Positions 41,221 to 53,781 of a stretch of 64,000 nucleotides of DNA are shown here, piece by piece. The notes under the pieces were generated by a model. The model did not search any database. It was given only the letters and a program-made list of their open reading frames with translations, and was not told where the DNA came from. The stretch lies in the NCBI RefSeq assembly GCF_030403745.1, contig NZ_JAQMWP010000006.1, positions 62,001 to 126,000 of the forward strand. The letters are read 5' to 3'. The first letter of the stretch is position 1; each line of letters opens with the position of its first letter. The DNA is from Streptomyces sp. S.PB5 (GTDB lineage Bacteria > Actinomycetota > Actinomycetes > Streptomycetales > Streptomycetaceae). A program made the position numbers and the translations under genes.

Positions 41221-42147
41221 TCACAGGGACACGGCGACCGCGCTGTACGTCGTCTCCGGCGTCGGCGGGGTCGTGAAGCGCGCGTTGACCAGGTACAGCC
41301 GGTTCCCGAAGCGGGCGGCGGTGGTCGGCACGTCGAAGCGCGGGTCGGTGATCGTGCCGGTCAGCGTCGCGGTGGTGGCCCCGGCGTCCAGGTGCCAGAC
41401 GCTCACCTTGTTGAGGCGGTTCTGGACGACGTACAGCGTGCGGCCGATCCGCCACAGACCGTCGCCGTTGGCCACGTCCGCCTGGCCGGTCAGGGTGATC
41501 CTCCTGGCCGCCCCCGTCCTTGGATCGACGTGGTACAGCTCGCCGGGTGTGGACTTGACGACGATCAGGCCGCGGCCGTCGGGGGCGGAGACGATGCCGT
41601 TGGCGTTGTTGACGTCCGGCAGCTGCACCCAGTCGCCGGTGAGCGGGAGGGTGCGGACGGCGCCGTCGCGGCCGCGGGGGACGCTGTAGAGCTGCGCGGC
41701 GCGGGAGTCGGTGAACCAGGCGCGGTCGCCGACCAGGCTGACGTCGTTGACGAAGTGGCCGGTGGCCTCGCTCAGTTGGAAGGCGCGCACGATCTCGCCG
41801 GTGCGTGAGTCGTGGACGCGGGCGACGCCGGTGTTGCCGGCGACGTACAGCAGGCCGTCGCGGTCGATCTTCAGCCCGACGGCGATCTGGCCGGCGGCAC
41901 CGGCGTAGAGGATCCTGCCCTCGCCGGTGCGCAGGTCGACGCAGAAGATGCCGCCGTTGCCGCGGGAGCCGAAGTACGCGTACGGCTTGGCGCCGATCGC
42001 GATGCCCTCGGGCAGCCAGCCGTCGGGCAGCGGGAACTCGGTGGGCCACTCGGCGGTCCCGGCGGCGGCGGGAGCGGCCGTCACCGCCAGGGCGGCCAGT
42101 GCCGCGGCACCTCCGAGGACGGCTCTGCGGGTCGGGTTCTGGACCAT
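41221..42147 (-). CDS. Secreted beta-propeller (SMP-30/gluconolactonase-like) protein
   Basis: A 308-residue exported protein. The N-terminus NPTRRAVLGGAAALAALA has twin Arg followed by a hydrophobic stretch and AAA-type cleavage, suggesting Tat export. The rest is a six-bladed propeller of strand repeats (GIAIGAKPYAYFGSRGNGGIFCVDLRTGEG; LLYVAGNTGVARVHDSRTGEIV; GRGLIVVKSTPGELYHVDPRTG). It may bind calcium or act as a lactonase, but SMP-30 catalytic residues were not confirmed. ATG at 42147. Confidence 0.82.
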   Translation of the reverse strand: MVQNPTRRAVLGGAAALAALAVTAAPAAAGTAEWPTEFPLPDGWLPEGIAIGAKPYAYFGSRGNGGIFCVDLRTGEGRILYAGAAGQIAVGLKIDRDGLLYVAGNTGVARVHDSRTGEIVRAFQLSEATGHFVNDVSLVGDRAWFTDSRAAQLYSVPRGRDGAVRTLPLTGDWVQLPDVNNANGIVSAPDGRGLIVVKSTPGELYHVDPRTGAARRITLTGQADVANGDGLWRIGRTLYVVQNRLNKVSVWHLDAGATTATLTGTITDPRFDVPTTAARFGNRLYLVNARFTTPPTPETTYSAVAVSL

Positions 42148-42269
42148 GGTGGGGCCTCCGTGAAATCCAACTCCGTTTACTGTTCCTTTAGTTGGCAACG
42201 ACACGGCGGATATCCGAGTTCCCTGAATTCAGGACTCCCCTTTTGTGCGATTTCGGCGATAATTGCAAT

Positions 42270-42635
42270 ATGAGTACGGCAGCCTTTGTAGGAGCGGCCG
42301 CGGGGAGCGACGTGCTCAACGTGATCGCCGCTTTTGTCGGTGGCGCGGTCATCGCCGGTGCCCTGATCTGGGCCGTACAGCTCGGTATGCGGGTGATGGA
42401 CCGGGAGGCCGTCCGGCCGCGCCCGGAGGAACAGCCCAGCCTTCCCAGCACCGGCGCGATCCACGAGATCAGAGAGATGCGGGAGCCGGACGAGGTCCCG
42501 CTCGCGGAGCAGGAGCGGCTCATGCCGTACCAGCTCCACCACTCCGGAAGCAGACGAGGCAAGGACCAGCACCGCAAGAGGTGGCTGCCGGGGTCCAGCG
42601 GATCCTTCGGCAGCGGCGGCCTGGGACACGTATGA
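42270..42635 (+). CDS. DUF6479-family small membrane protein
   Basis: A 121-residue protein with one N-terminal transmembrane helix (LNVIAAFVGGAVIAGALIWAVQL at about 16-38), then MDREAVRPRPEEQPSLPSTGAIHEIREMREPDEVP, a typical DUF6479 signature of Streptomyces, and a disordered basic and Gly-rich tail. The ATG at 42270 has no ribosome-binding site; taattgcaat just upstream could serve as a -10 for a leaderless transcript. Function unknown. A terminator follows at 42658-42684. Confidence 0.78.
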   Translation: MSTAAFVGAAAGSDVLNVIAAFVGGAVIAGALIWAVQLGMRVMDREAVRPRPEEQPSLPSTGAIHEIREMREPDEVPLAEQERLMPYQLHHSGSRRGKDQHRKRWLPGSSGSFGSGGLGHV

Positions 42636-42657
42636 CGGCGTGACGGTGCGACGGCCA

Positions 42658-42684
42658 GGGCTGCCCCGCCGACCAGGGCAGCCC
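42658..42684 (+). terminator. Terminator after the DUF6479 gene
   Basis: gggctgccc at 42658-42666, loop cgccgacca, gggcagccc at 42676-42684: a perfect 9-bp stem. Confidence 0.65.
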
Positions 42685-42884
42685 CTCTGCGCCGATGCCG
42701 TCCGGAGGACGCGCGAGGGCGGACGCCTTTGCCATGACAGCGTGCGGTAGCGCTGCCGGCGTCCGGCACGTCCGTCCTCCGGGCGGCCGTTCCAGGCTGC
42801 CCGGACGCGCGACCGGGTGCGGGCCGCTTCCGCGAAACCCCGTACGAAGATCCGTATACCTACGCCCCGCGCCCGCCTACCTAC

Positions 42885-45149
42885 TCACGGCCCCGCGACG
42901 GCCGGGATCTCGGTGCGCGAGGCGATACCGAGCTTGGCCAGGATGTGCTCGACATGCGCGTCCACGGTCCGCTTGGAGATGACCAGCCGCTCGGCGATCT
43001 CCCGGTTCGACAGCCCCTGCGCGACCAGCGCGGCGACCTCCCGCTCCCGCCGGGTGAGCAGATCGGCGGGGGCCCGGGGCGCGGGCGGCCGGGCCTCGCT
43101 CAGGGGCAGGTCGAGATCGGCGCGTACGGCGTCCAGGATCTCCCCGGCCGACAGCCGGGCCCCGACAGCCCGCCACCGGTCGTGGTCCGTCGCGCCGAGC
43201 GCCGCCCGCACCGACTTCTGCACCGCCTCCTGCTCCTCCAGGAGCCGGGGCAGCATGGCCACCGGGTCGCCGCTGAGCCTGCGTGTCGTCTCCCCGTAGC
43301 CCAGCAGCCAGCCGGCCCGGACGTACCGGCCGGTGCGGGCCGCGTCCCAGGCCAGCGCCATGCAGGCGAGCCCCGCGACCAGCACCTCGCCGACCTCGAC
43401 CGCGGCCTCCAGTCCCCGGCGCAGCTGCGTGACGCTCTCCTCGTACCGCCCGGCGAGCGCGAGGACGACTCCCTGCGCGGTGAGAGTGGCGCCGTACAGC
43501 TGGCGGTCGCCGCTGCCCTCCAGGAAGCCCAGGCCCTCCTCGGCGAGCCGCAGCGCGCCCTCGGTGTCGCCGAGCACGCCCAGCAGCAGCGCGCCCTCGT
43601 AGTGGACGACGCCGATGGTCATGAGGTCCCCGGAGGCGATGATCCGCAGCCGGGCCTCCTCGAACGCCGCCAGCGCCCCGGGCTCCCCGCCGAGCGCGGC
43701 CAGCGCCGAGAGATAGGCCTCCGTGAGGGTCACCACGTAGTGCTCGCCGGTGCTCCGGGCGACCTCCCTGGCCTGCGGGAACCGCTCCAGAGCCATCTCC
43801 AGGTCGCCCGACCACACGCCCAGCGCGCCGGTCATGAGCAGCCCCCACGCCCGCTCGCCACGGTCGGGCGGGGTGCGGTCCAGCCCCTTGTCGATCCAGT
43901 AGCGCCCCTCGGAGATCGCGCCGGCGGCCCGCCAGTACCCGCCGAGCCGGGCCGCCATCCACACCGCCCGCGCCGCCCGGTCGCCGCCCGCCCCGCACCC
44001 GTACTCCAGCGCGGCCCGCACATCGGCGACGTCCTCCCGCAGCGTGCGGTACAGCTCCACCTGGGCGGGGGTGGCGAACTCGTCCCAGAACCGGCCCACG
44101 AGCTCCTCGTAGAGCGCGAAGTGCCGCTCCCGTACGGCCTCGGCGTCCCCGCCCTCCGCCAGCCGCCCGGCCCCGTACTCCCGGATCGTGTCCAGCAGCC
44201 GGTACCGCCCGCCGTCCTCCCCGATCCTGCGGACGACGGACTTGTCGACGAGCCCGATCAGCGCCTCCACGACCTGCCCGGCCGGCAGCCCGTCCCCCGC
44301 GCCGACCCGCTCGGCGGCCGACAGCCGGAAGGACCCGGCGAACACGGACAGCCGCGCCCACAGGATCCGCTCCTCGGGGGTGCACAGGTCGTACGACCAG
44401 TCGATGGCGGTGCGCAGGGTCTGGTGGCGGGTCAGCGATGTGCGCCGGCCGCCGTTGAGGACCTCGAAGCGGCGGTCGAGACGGGCGACGAGTTCGGCGA
44501 GGGGGACGGCCCGCAGGCGTACGGCGGCGAGTTCGAGGGCGAGCGGGATGCCGTCGAGCCGTTCGACGAGGGCACGGGCCCGCTCGCGGTCGGTGGCGGT
44601 CGCGGTCACGGCGGCGGCGCGCTGCAGGAACAGTTCGACGGCGTCCTCGGCCGGCAGCGGGGCGATCGGCACGCAGTGCTCGCCGGGGACGTCCAGGGGC
44701 TGGCGGCTGGTGGCGAGGACGCTCAGACCTGCGGCCTCGCGCAGCAGGATGTCGCAGAGCATCGCGCAGGCGTCGACGAGGTGTTCGCAGGTGTCGAGGA
44801 GGATCAGCGACCGCCGGTCCCGCAGATGTTCGACGACGGCGTCCAGGGCCGACATCCCCGACTGCTCGGGGAGTCCGAGGACTCCGGCGAGGGTCGCGGG
44901 GATCAACTCCGGGTCGTGCAGGGCGGAGAGCTCGACGAGGCGGACGCCGTCGGGGAAACGGCCGGTGAGGTCCCCGGCCGACTGTAACGCCGTACGGCTC
45001 TTGCCGACGCCTCCGGGGCCGACGAGCGTGACGAGTCTCGCCCTCTCCAACGCGTCGTCGATGAGGGCGAGTTCGTCCGTCCGTCCGACGAAACTGGTGA
45101 GCTCGACGGGGAGTTGTCCGCCGCGCCGCTGCCCGAAGCCGAATGCCAT
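42885..45149 (-). CDS. LuxR-family regulator with N-terminal NTPase and TPR-like region
   Basis: A 754-residue regulator. NB-ARC/STAND-type ATPase with Walker A GPGGVGKS (44-51), Walker B LILLD (115-119) and LATSRQPLDVPGEHC (sensor region), then a long helical repeat region, and a C-terminal LuxR helix-turn-helix (LLTRREREVAALVAQGLSNREIAERLVISKRTVDAHVEHIL, about 690-745). Large ATPase regulators like this respond to metabolites in other species. Its start at 45149 has gcc-rich leader and no obvious ribosome-binding site. Nothing nearby tells its targets; the neighbours are small and unrelated. Confidence 0.92.
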   Translation of the reverse strand: MAFGFGQRRGGQLPVELTSFVGRTDELALIDDALERARLVTLVGPGGVGKSRTALQSAGDLTGRFPDGVRLVELSALHDPELIPATLAGVLGLPEQSGMSALDAVVEHLRDRRSLILLDTCEHLVDACAMLCDILLREAAGLSVLATSRQPLDVPGEHCVPIAPLPAEDAVELFLQRAAAVTATATDRERARALVERLDGIPLALELAAVRLRAVPLAELVARLDRRFEVLNGGRRTSLTRHQTLRTAIDWSYDLCTPEERILWARLSVFAGSFRLSAAERVGAGDGLPAGQVVEALIGLVDKSVVRRIGEDGGRYRLLDTIREYGAGRLAEGGDAEAVRERHFALYEELVGRFWDEFATPAQVELYRTLREDVADVRAALEYGCGAGGDRAARAVWMAARLGGYWRAAGAISEGRYWIDKGLDRTPPDRGERAWGLLMTGALGVWSGDLEMALERFPQAREVARSTGEHYVVTLTEAYLSALAALGGEPGALAAFEEARLRIIASGDLMTIGVVHYEGALLLGVLGDTEGALRLAEEGLGFLEGSGDRQLYGATLTAQGVVLALAGRYEESVTQLRRGLEAAVEVGEVLVAGLACMALAWDAARTGRYVRAGWLLGYGETTRRLSGDPVAMLPRLLEEQEAVQKSVRAALGATDHDRWRAVGARLSAGEILDAVRADLDLPLSEARPPAPRAPADLLTRREREVAALVAQGLSNREIAERLVISKRTVDAHVEHILAKLGIASRTEIPAVAGP

Positions 45150-45216
45150 GCGACAAAGCGTAGCCAGCCGGACGCTTAGGGTGAATGGCGCACGGGCATA
45201 CCGGGGCCGGGAAACA

Positions 45217-45720
45217 CTAGGAAACCCTGGTCCTGGCCGGGTCTGGAGCGGTGGCCAGCGCCCAGATCACGAAGAAGTCCACGCCGATCATGATCACGGA
45301 CCAGACGGGCGCGTACGGCAGGAACAGGAAGTGCAGCACCATGGCCGCCGAGGCCAGGAAGATGCCGGTCATCCGGGCCCACCAGGCACCCTTGAGGACG
45401 CCGTAGCCGACGCCCACCAGGACCGCGCCCAGGACGAGCATGATCCAGCCCCAGCCGGTGAGGTTGATCTTGTAGACGTAGTCGCCGATCACGTCGTAGA
45501 TGTCGTCGGCGGCGATCGCGGAGATGCCCTGGAGGACCGCCAGCACACCGTTGACCAGCATCAGGACGCCGGCGAAGACCATCCCGCCGGTCGAGAAGCC
45601 GCTGCCGGCCGGCAGATCCGCCGGTGCGGGTGCGGCCTGCCGGTGTTCCTTGTCCCATACGGGCGGTGCCGCGGAGGACGGCGTCGCGGAGGGCGGTGTC
45701 GCGTGCGGTTGCTGAGTCAT
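45217..45720 (-). CDS. Four-helix integral membrane protein (DUF7144-like)
   Basis: A 167-residue protein: Ala/Pro-rich N-terminus (about 40 residues), then four transmembrane helices (GGMVFAGVLMLVNGVLAVLQGI; GWIMLVLGAVLVGVGYGVL; ARMTGIFLASAAMVLHFLFL; IMIGVDFFVIWALATA). The Streptomyces family is named DUF7144. Function unknown. ATG at 45720. Confidence 0.82.
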   Translation of the reverse strand: MTQQPHATPPSATPSSAAPPVWDKEHRQAAPAPADLPAGSGFSTGGMVFAGVLMLVNGVLAVLQGISAIAADDIYDVIGDYVYKINLTGWGWIMLVLGAVLVGVGYGVLKGAWWARMTGIFLASAAMVLHFLFLPYAPVWSVIMIGVDFFVIWALATAPDPARTRVS

Positions 45721-45844
45721 GGTTCGACGATCCGTCCGGGCCCCGGGGTGCACCACGGAGACTGGGCCGTTCGGGTGACGGCCCGGGTGCGGCCGCGGGC
45801 GGGCCGATCTTCACTGGAGGGACCCGCAGCACCCTGGAGGCGAT

Positions 45845-46312
45845 ATGACCGGCTACCGCCGGGCACCGGCGGCGGCCGCGGCCGCCGTGCTCACCGCACT
45901 CGCCGGGCTCACCGGTTGCTCCGACGACGACACCCCCGCGTCGGTGGCCAGCAAGGCCGCGTCCCTCGCCTCCCAGGGCGCGGACGTGTTCGCGTCGGCG
46001 ACGGCGGAGGTCGGCGAGAGGTTCGACGACATCAAGAACGGCGTCGACGTCAAGGACGACGTGAAGGTGGGCACGCCCACCAGCACGGGCGGGCGTGCCG
46101 AGGTCGAGGTGACCGCGGCCAACACCGGCGACTCGCAGAAGTCCTTCCTGGTGCAGGTCGACTTCACCGACGGCGACGGCAACTTCCTCGACGCGGTCGC
46201 GGTCACCGTCTCCGACGTGGCGGCGGGCGCCTCCGGGACGGCGACGGCCCGCAGCAACCGCGATCTGTCGGGCGAGGTGAAGGCGGAGGTGGGCCGGGCG
46301 GTCCGCTACTGA
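45845..46312 (+). CDS. Secreted lipoprotein with a FxLYD-like beta domain
   Basis: A 155-residue lipoprotein: signal peptide with lipobox LTGC (Cys at about 25), then AEVEVTAANTGDSQKSFLVQVDFTDGDGNFLDAVAVTVSDVAAGASGTATARSNRD, the pattern of a FxLYD beta-sandwich domain found in cell-surface proteins. Role unknown. ggagg precedes the ATG at 45845. It is divergent from the membrane protein at 45217-45720. Confidence 0.8.
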   Translation: MTGYRRAPAAAAAAVLTALAGLTGCSDDDTPASVASKAASLASQGADVFASATAEVGERFDDIKNGVDVKDDVKVGTPTSTGGRAEVEVTAANTGDSQKSFLVQVDFTDGDGNFLDAVAVTVSDVAAGASGTATARSNRDLSGEVKAEVGRAVRY

Positions 46313-46660
46313 TGCCGCGGCCCGGCACCGAAGCCTCGCCCCCGAGCACCGGTAATTCACCAGTAACGCCCGCTGCCTAAGCTCCCGCGCATCGGCCCTG
46401 TTCCGACACATTGGCCACGAGCAGGGCCGTGTAAACCCTTCGGGACGGGAGCCGCCGTATCCCTCCTGTGGGGGGTAGGGATACACGCCGGGAGCCCCGT
46501 GAGGCCGATGAGGATGATCGACGGGGGAGCACCGCGGGGCCCTCGGTCGTCCGTCCATGCGCACGTCCGTCCACGCACCCACGGATGCACATGTACGGAC
46601 ATTTTCTTTGTCCGGTCATATTCCGGTGCAAACGGGTACTCGGGCTAGAGTGCGGCCCTC
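46313..46660. promoter_or_regulatory. Long upstream region of the large BTAD regulator with two inverted repeats
   Basis: 348 nt without a supported gene. It holds two inverted repeats: gtatccct (46457-46464) with agggatac (46477-46484), and cggaca (46596-46601) with tgtccg (46609-46614). The second lies 47 nt before the ATG of the regulator, in AT-richer sequence, and could bind a regulator or be part of the promoter. Confidence 0.45.
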
Positions 46661-50083
<3,423 letters not shown>

Positions 50084-50101
50084 CGGCAGCCCGGGCGCCG
50101 C

Positions 50102-50878
50102 TCAGCGCGTCGCGGTACCGACCGTGACATAGATCTGCTCGCTGACCGCGCTGACCCCGTTGAGGGTGGCGGTCGCCTGCAGTCGCCCCGGCCCGGCGGG
50201 CAGCGCGGCGGCGGGCTGGCAGGACCACTTGCCGTCGGCGCCCGCCGTCGCCGTACAGACCTCGGCGCCCGGCTCCGGCCCCTGCCCCGTGACCCCCTCG
50301 TCCTGCGCGTCCTCGTGCCGCACGGTCACCTGGGACCCCGGATGGGCGGTCCCGGCCGTCTCCGGCCGTGCGACGAGGGCAACGCCCGACGCGGGCCGGG
50401 TCAGCGTGGGTTCGGGCAGACCGACGGTCACCGCGCAGACCCCGTGGTCCTTGCGGGTGCCGCGGGCGTCCGTGAGCCGCATCGCGCAGCCGGTGAGCCT
50501 GGTGCCGGGCACCGCGTCGGCCGGAACGGCGATGACGAAGGGGAAGCTCTGCTCCTGCCACGGCCTGCCGGCCGCGGGGCCCGTGTAGGTGTACGTCGCG
50601 CTGTCGCCGTCGGTGTCGACAAAGCCGCGGTAGCCGCTGGCGTCGAGGGGGGTGTCGGTGACCTCGGTGCCTTCGGGGGCGGTGAGGGTCAGCCGTGAGC
50701 CTCTGCCCAGGGCGGGACCGGTGTATCCGCTGACCTGCACGATGCCCTGCCGGCCGGGGACGATGCTGACGGCGCCCCAGAGCTCCCGTCCACCGGTCGC
50801 GAGTGCCTTCGGCGATTCGGCGGCCGTGAGGACCAGGGTGAGTGTGGCGATACCCAGGGCGAGTGTCTTCCAGCTCAT
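50102..50878 (-). CDS. Secreted protein of unknown function (Ig-like domains)
   Basis: A 258-residue exported protein with a signal peptide to about residue 27 (ALA-T), followed by beta-sandwich-like regions (GIVQVSGYTGPALGRGSRLTLTAPEGTEV; SFPFVIAVPADAVPGTRLTGCAMRLTDARG; CTATAGADGKWSCQPAAALPAGPGRLQATATLN). The last repeat resembles an Ig-like carbohydrate-binding or adhesion module. No catalytic motif. It converges with the large regulator, 18 nt apart. ATG at 50878. Confidence 0.72.
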   Translation of the reverse strand: MSWKTLALGIATLTLVLTAAESPKALATGGRELWGAVSIVPGRQGIVQVSGYTGPALGRGSRLTLTAPEGTEVTDTPLDASGYRGFVDTDGDSATYTYTGPAAGRPWQEQSFPFVIAVPADAVPGTRLTGCAMRLTDARGTRKDHGVCAVTVGLPEPTLTRPASGVALVARPETAGTAHPGSQVTVRHEDAQDEGVTGQGPEPGAEVCTATAGADGKWSCQPAAALPAGPGRLQATATLNGVSAVSEQIYVTVGTATR

Positions 50879-51043
50879 TGCTCGATTCTGACGGGGCAAC
50901 GGGGGCGGGGCCCGCGCTGCGCGTCCGGATGGGCGGTCTTCGCCCCGAAGTGACGTACGCGACGCTCCTGAGCAACATCTGAACAACGGTGGCTTCTGGT
51001 CCGTACTCGAGGGTCGACCATTCCCGACCGGACAGGAGCCACG

Positions 51044-51829
51044 GTGCGCTTTTCGCGGAATGCCACGGGAACGCTCTTCGTGGGCGGTGCCCTCAGCCTG
51101 ACCATCGTCGCGCTCGCGTACCCCGCGATGCTCGGCTTCGACAAGGTGTCCACCGCACAGGACCGAGTGATCGCCCAGACCCAGTGGGGTCCGCTGACCG
51201 AGCAGGACCGGGACTTCGTGGTGAAGGTACGGGCGGCCGGGCTGTGGGAGTACCCGCTGGGCAACGTCGCCCTGCAGAAGGGGACGACCGAGGAGGTCAA
51301 GGAAGCGGGACGGCATCTGCTCGACGGTCACGCGGCCCTGGACGCCGCCTGCCGCAAGATCGCCCCGATGCTCAACGTCACCCTGCCGAACGTGGCCAGC
51401 CCGCAGCAGGTGGCCTTCGTGAACCAGATCCAGACCGCCAACGGCCGGGAGTTCGACTCGACCTTCGCCAACATCCTGCGCACGACTCACGGTTCGATCT
51501 TCAACACGATCGCCAAGATCCGCTCCACCACGAAGAACTCACTGGTGCGGTCCCTGGCCGACATGGCCAACAACACGGTCCTGGACCACATCACGGTCAT
51601 GGAGAAGACCGGTTTCGTCAACTTCGACCAGGCCCTCTTCCAGCAGACCACCCCGCCGAAGCTGCCCACGGACGACCTCACCCCGCCGGCGCCGCAGCCC
51701 GGCGAGCCCATGGTCGTGCTCAGCCCGCCGGCGAACCCGACGTCCACACCGATCGCGATCCCCGGCGAGCAGTCGAGCGGCACCGCCGCCCCGAACACGG
51801 GCCCGCTCCCGACCCCGACCCTCGGCTAG
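51044..51829 (+). CDS. DUF4142-domain exported protein
   Basis: A 261-residue protein: signal or anchor helix at about 7-28 (LFVGGALSLTIVALAYPAML), then a helical DUF4142 (ferritin-like) domain (LTEQDRDFVVKVRAAGLWEYPLGNVALQKGTTEEVKEAGRHLLDGHAALDAAC; MANNTVLDHITVMEKTGFV), and a Pro/Thr-rich wall-spanning tail. Metal ligands of ferritins are not obvious. The GTG at 51044 follows gacaggagcc. Its stop codon lies inside a palindromic terminator shared with the next gene. Confidence 0.85.
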   Translation: MRFSRNATGTLFVGGALSLTIVALAYPAMLGFDKVSTAQDRVIAQTQWGPLTEQDRDFVVKVRAAGLWEYPLGNVALQKGTTEEVKEAGRHLLDGHAALDAACRKIAPMLNVTLPNVASPQQVAFVNQIQTANGREFDSTFANILRTTHGSIFNTIAKIRSTTKNSLVRSLADMANNTVLDHITVMEKTGFVNFDQALFQQTTPPKLPTDDLTPPAPQPGEPMVVLSPPANPTSTPIAIPGEQSSGTAAPNTGPLPTPTLG

Positions 51830-51848
51830 CCGCCGGCCGCTAGCCGAG
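51821..51848. terminator. Bidirectional terminator overlapping two stop codons
   Basis: ctcggctagc at 51821-51830, loop cgccggcc, gctagccgag at 51839-51848: a perfect 10-bp stem. The plus-strand TAG at 51827-51829 and the minus-strand TAG at 51840-51842 both fall within the two arms, so the coding regions of 51044-51829 and 51840-53489 share it. Confidence 0.8.
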
Positions 51849-53489
51849 CCAGACGGTCGTGTCCGGTCCCAGCAGCCCGTCCTCCAACGGGCCGCTGGAG
51901 ACCAGCACTTCACCGGCGGGCAGCGGGACCGCGGCCGCGGACAGATTGGCCACACACCGCCACCCGTCGTGCCGTACGAAGTCCAGCACGCCGTCGGGGG
52001 CCCCGTCCGACCAGGTCAGGGTCTCCCCCTCCAGCAGCTTGCGGCGCAGCTTCAGGGCCGTGCGGTACAGCTCCAGGGTCGAGCCCTCGGTGCCGTCCTG
52101 CGCCTCGACGGCGTACTGCGCGAAGCTCTCCGGCTGCGGCAGCCAGGCACCACCCGCCCCGAAGCCGTACGACGGGCCCGTGCGCGTCCACGGCAGCGGC
52201 ACCCGGCAGCCGTCGCGCCCCTTGCGGACCCGTCCCGTCTGCTCCCAGACCGGGTCCTGGAGCACCTCGAAGGGCAGGTCGGCGACCTCGGGCAGCCCGA
52301 GTTCCTCGCCCTGGTAGACGTACGAGGACCCGGGCAGCGCCAGCATGAGGAGCGTGGCGGCGCGAGCGCGCCGTAGCCCTGCCGCGGTGTCGACGGCCGG
52401 GGCATTGCCGCCGGAGAGCAGCCAGGCGTTCTCGTCGGTGCCGGGCGGGAGCATCAGGCGGGAGGTGTGGCGTACGACGTCGTGGTTGGAGAGCACCCAG
52501 GTGGCCGAGGCGCCGGCCTCGCGGGCGCCGGCGAGGGAGTCGACGATGACCCCGCGGAGTTCGGCCGCGTCCCAACCCGCCAGCAGATAGGCGAAGTTGA
52601 AGGCCTGTCCGAGTTCCTCGGGGCGGGCGTAGAGGGCGCGTCTGGCCGCACTCGGGACCCAGGCCTCGGCGACCGCCATACGGGGCGGGCGGTAGGAGTC
52701 GAAGACCTTCCGCCAGTCGCGGTAGATCTCGTGGACCTCGTCGCGGTCGAAGAAGGGGTGGGTGCCGGGCGCGAACTCGGCCAGCGCCTCCTCACCGCTC
52801 AACTCCGGTGCGCCGAGGTCGCGCAGGGGTTCGGCGAGGTCCTTGGCGAGCGCGTGCGCCACGTCCACGCGGAAGCCGTCCACGCCCCGGTCGGACCAGA
52901 AGCGCAGGGTGGTGCGGAAGTCGGCGCGCACCTCTTCGTTGCCCCAGTTGAAGTCGGGCTGTTCGGGCGTGAAGAGGTGGAGGTACCACTGCCCGTCCGC
53001 GACCCGTCTCCACGCGCTCCCGCCGAACACGGACTGCCAGTCGGTGGGCGGGAGTTCACCGTGCGCGCCGCGTCCGTCCCGGAAGACGTACCGGTCGCGG
53101 GCGGCCGAGCCGGGCCCGGCGGCGAGGGCCTCCTGGAACCAGACGTGCCGATGGGAGCTGTGGTTGGGCACGAGGTCGACGATGACCTTGAGCCCCAGCC
53201 GGTGGGCCTCGGCGACCATGGCGTCGAAGTCGTCGAGCGTGCCGAGCCGCGGGTCGACGTCCCGGTAGTCGGCGACGTCGTAGCCGCCGTCGGCCAGTTC
53301 GCTCGGGTAGAAGGGGCTGAGCCACAGGGCGTCGACGCCGAGGCCGCTGAGGTGGGTGAGGCGTTCGGTGATGCCGTTCAGGTCCCCCAGCCCGTCGCCG
53401 TCGGCGTCACCGAAACTGCGGGGATAGACCTGGTAGATGACGGCCTGCCGCCACCAGTTCGGGTCCTTGGACGAGAGGTCGATCGTCAC
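51840..53489 (-). CDS. GH13 alpha-glucosidase (AglA/oligo-1,6-glucosidase type)
   Basis: A 549-residue intracellular alpha-glucosidase. Conserved regions: VIYQVYPRSFGDADGDGLGDLNGI (start of barrel), DLVPNHSS (region I), GFRVDVAHALAK (nucleophile Asp), MAVAEAWV (acid/base Glu), LSNHDVVRH (transition-state Asp). It hydrolyses alpha-glucosidic bonds of maltose-like sugars in the cytoplasm. aglA genes usually follow aglEFG transporter genes; no transporter is adjacent here. The GTG at 53489 follows caggaga and starts at the family position. No maltose operator was recognised in the 290 nt upstream. Confidence 0.95.
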   Translation of the reverse strand: MTIDLSSKDPNWWRQAVIYQVYPRSFGDADGDGLGDLNGITERLTHLSGLGVDALWLSPFYPSELADGGYDVADYRDVDPRLGTLDDFDAMVAEAHRLGLKVIVDLVPNHSSHRHVWFQEALAAGPGSAARDRYVFRDGRGAHGELPPTDWQSVFGGSAWRRVADGQWYLHLFTPEQPDFNWGNEEVRADFRTTLRFWSDRGVDGFRVDVAHALAKDLAEPLRDLGAPELSGEEALAEFAPGTHPFFDRDEVHEIYRDWRKVFDSYRPPRMAVAEAWVPSAARRALYARPEELGQAFNFAYLLAGWDAAELRGVIVDSLAGAREAGASATWVLSNHDVVRHTSRLMLPPGTDENAWLLSGGNAPAVDTAAGLRRARAATLLMLALPGSSYVYQGEELGLPEVADLPFEVLQDPVWEQTGRVRKGRDGCRVPLPWTRTGPSYGFGAGGAWLPQPESFAQYAVEAQDGTEGSTLELYRTALKLRRKLLEGETLTWSDGAPDGVLDFVRHDGWRCVANLSAAAVPLPAGEVLVSSGPLEDGLLGPDTTVWLG

Positions 53490-53781
53490 GCATTCTCCTG
53501 GCTGATCCGAGCGGGCGGAAAAGACCAACAAAAGGGAATCTGTCCACCGTGGCGGAAGGACAAAACCCCGCACTACCGGAGGGGCCCGTTCCTCGTGTGG
53601 CGGAATTGTGATGGCTTATGAACAGACCTTGCATTCCCGCAGGTTGACACCGTTCCGGGCCGAGATCCACGATGTCCGCACGCTGTCGCGCATGTGACCA
53701 ATGGGCTCAGTGTTGCGCGGGCTTCCTCGCGCCCTTTCAACGTTCTCAGATCGATCCACTCTCCACCCTGATGGGATACGC

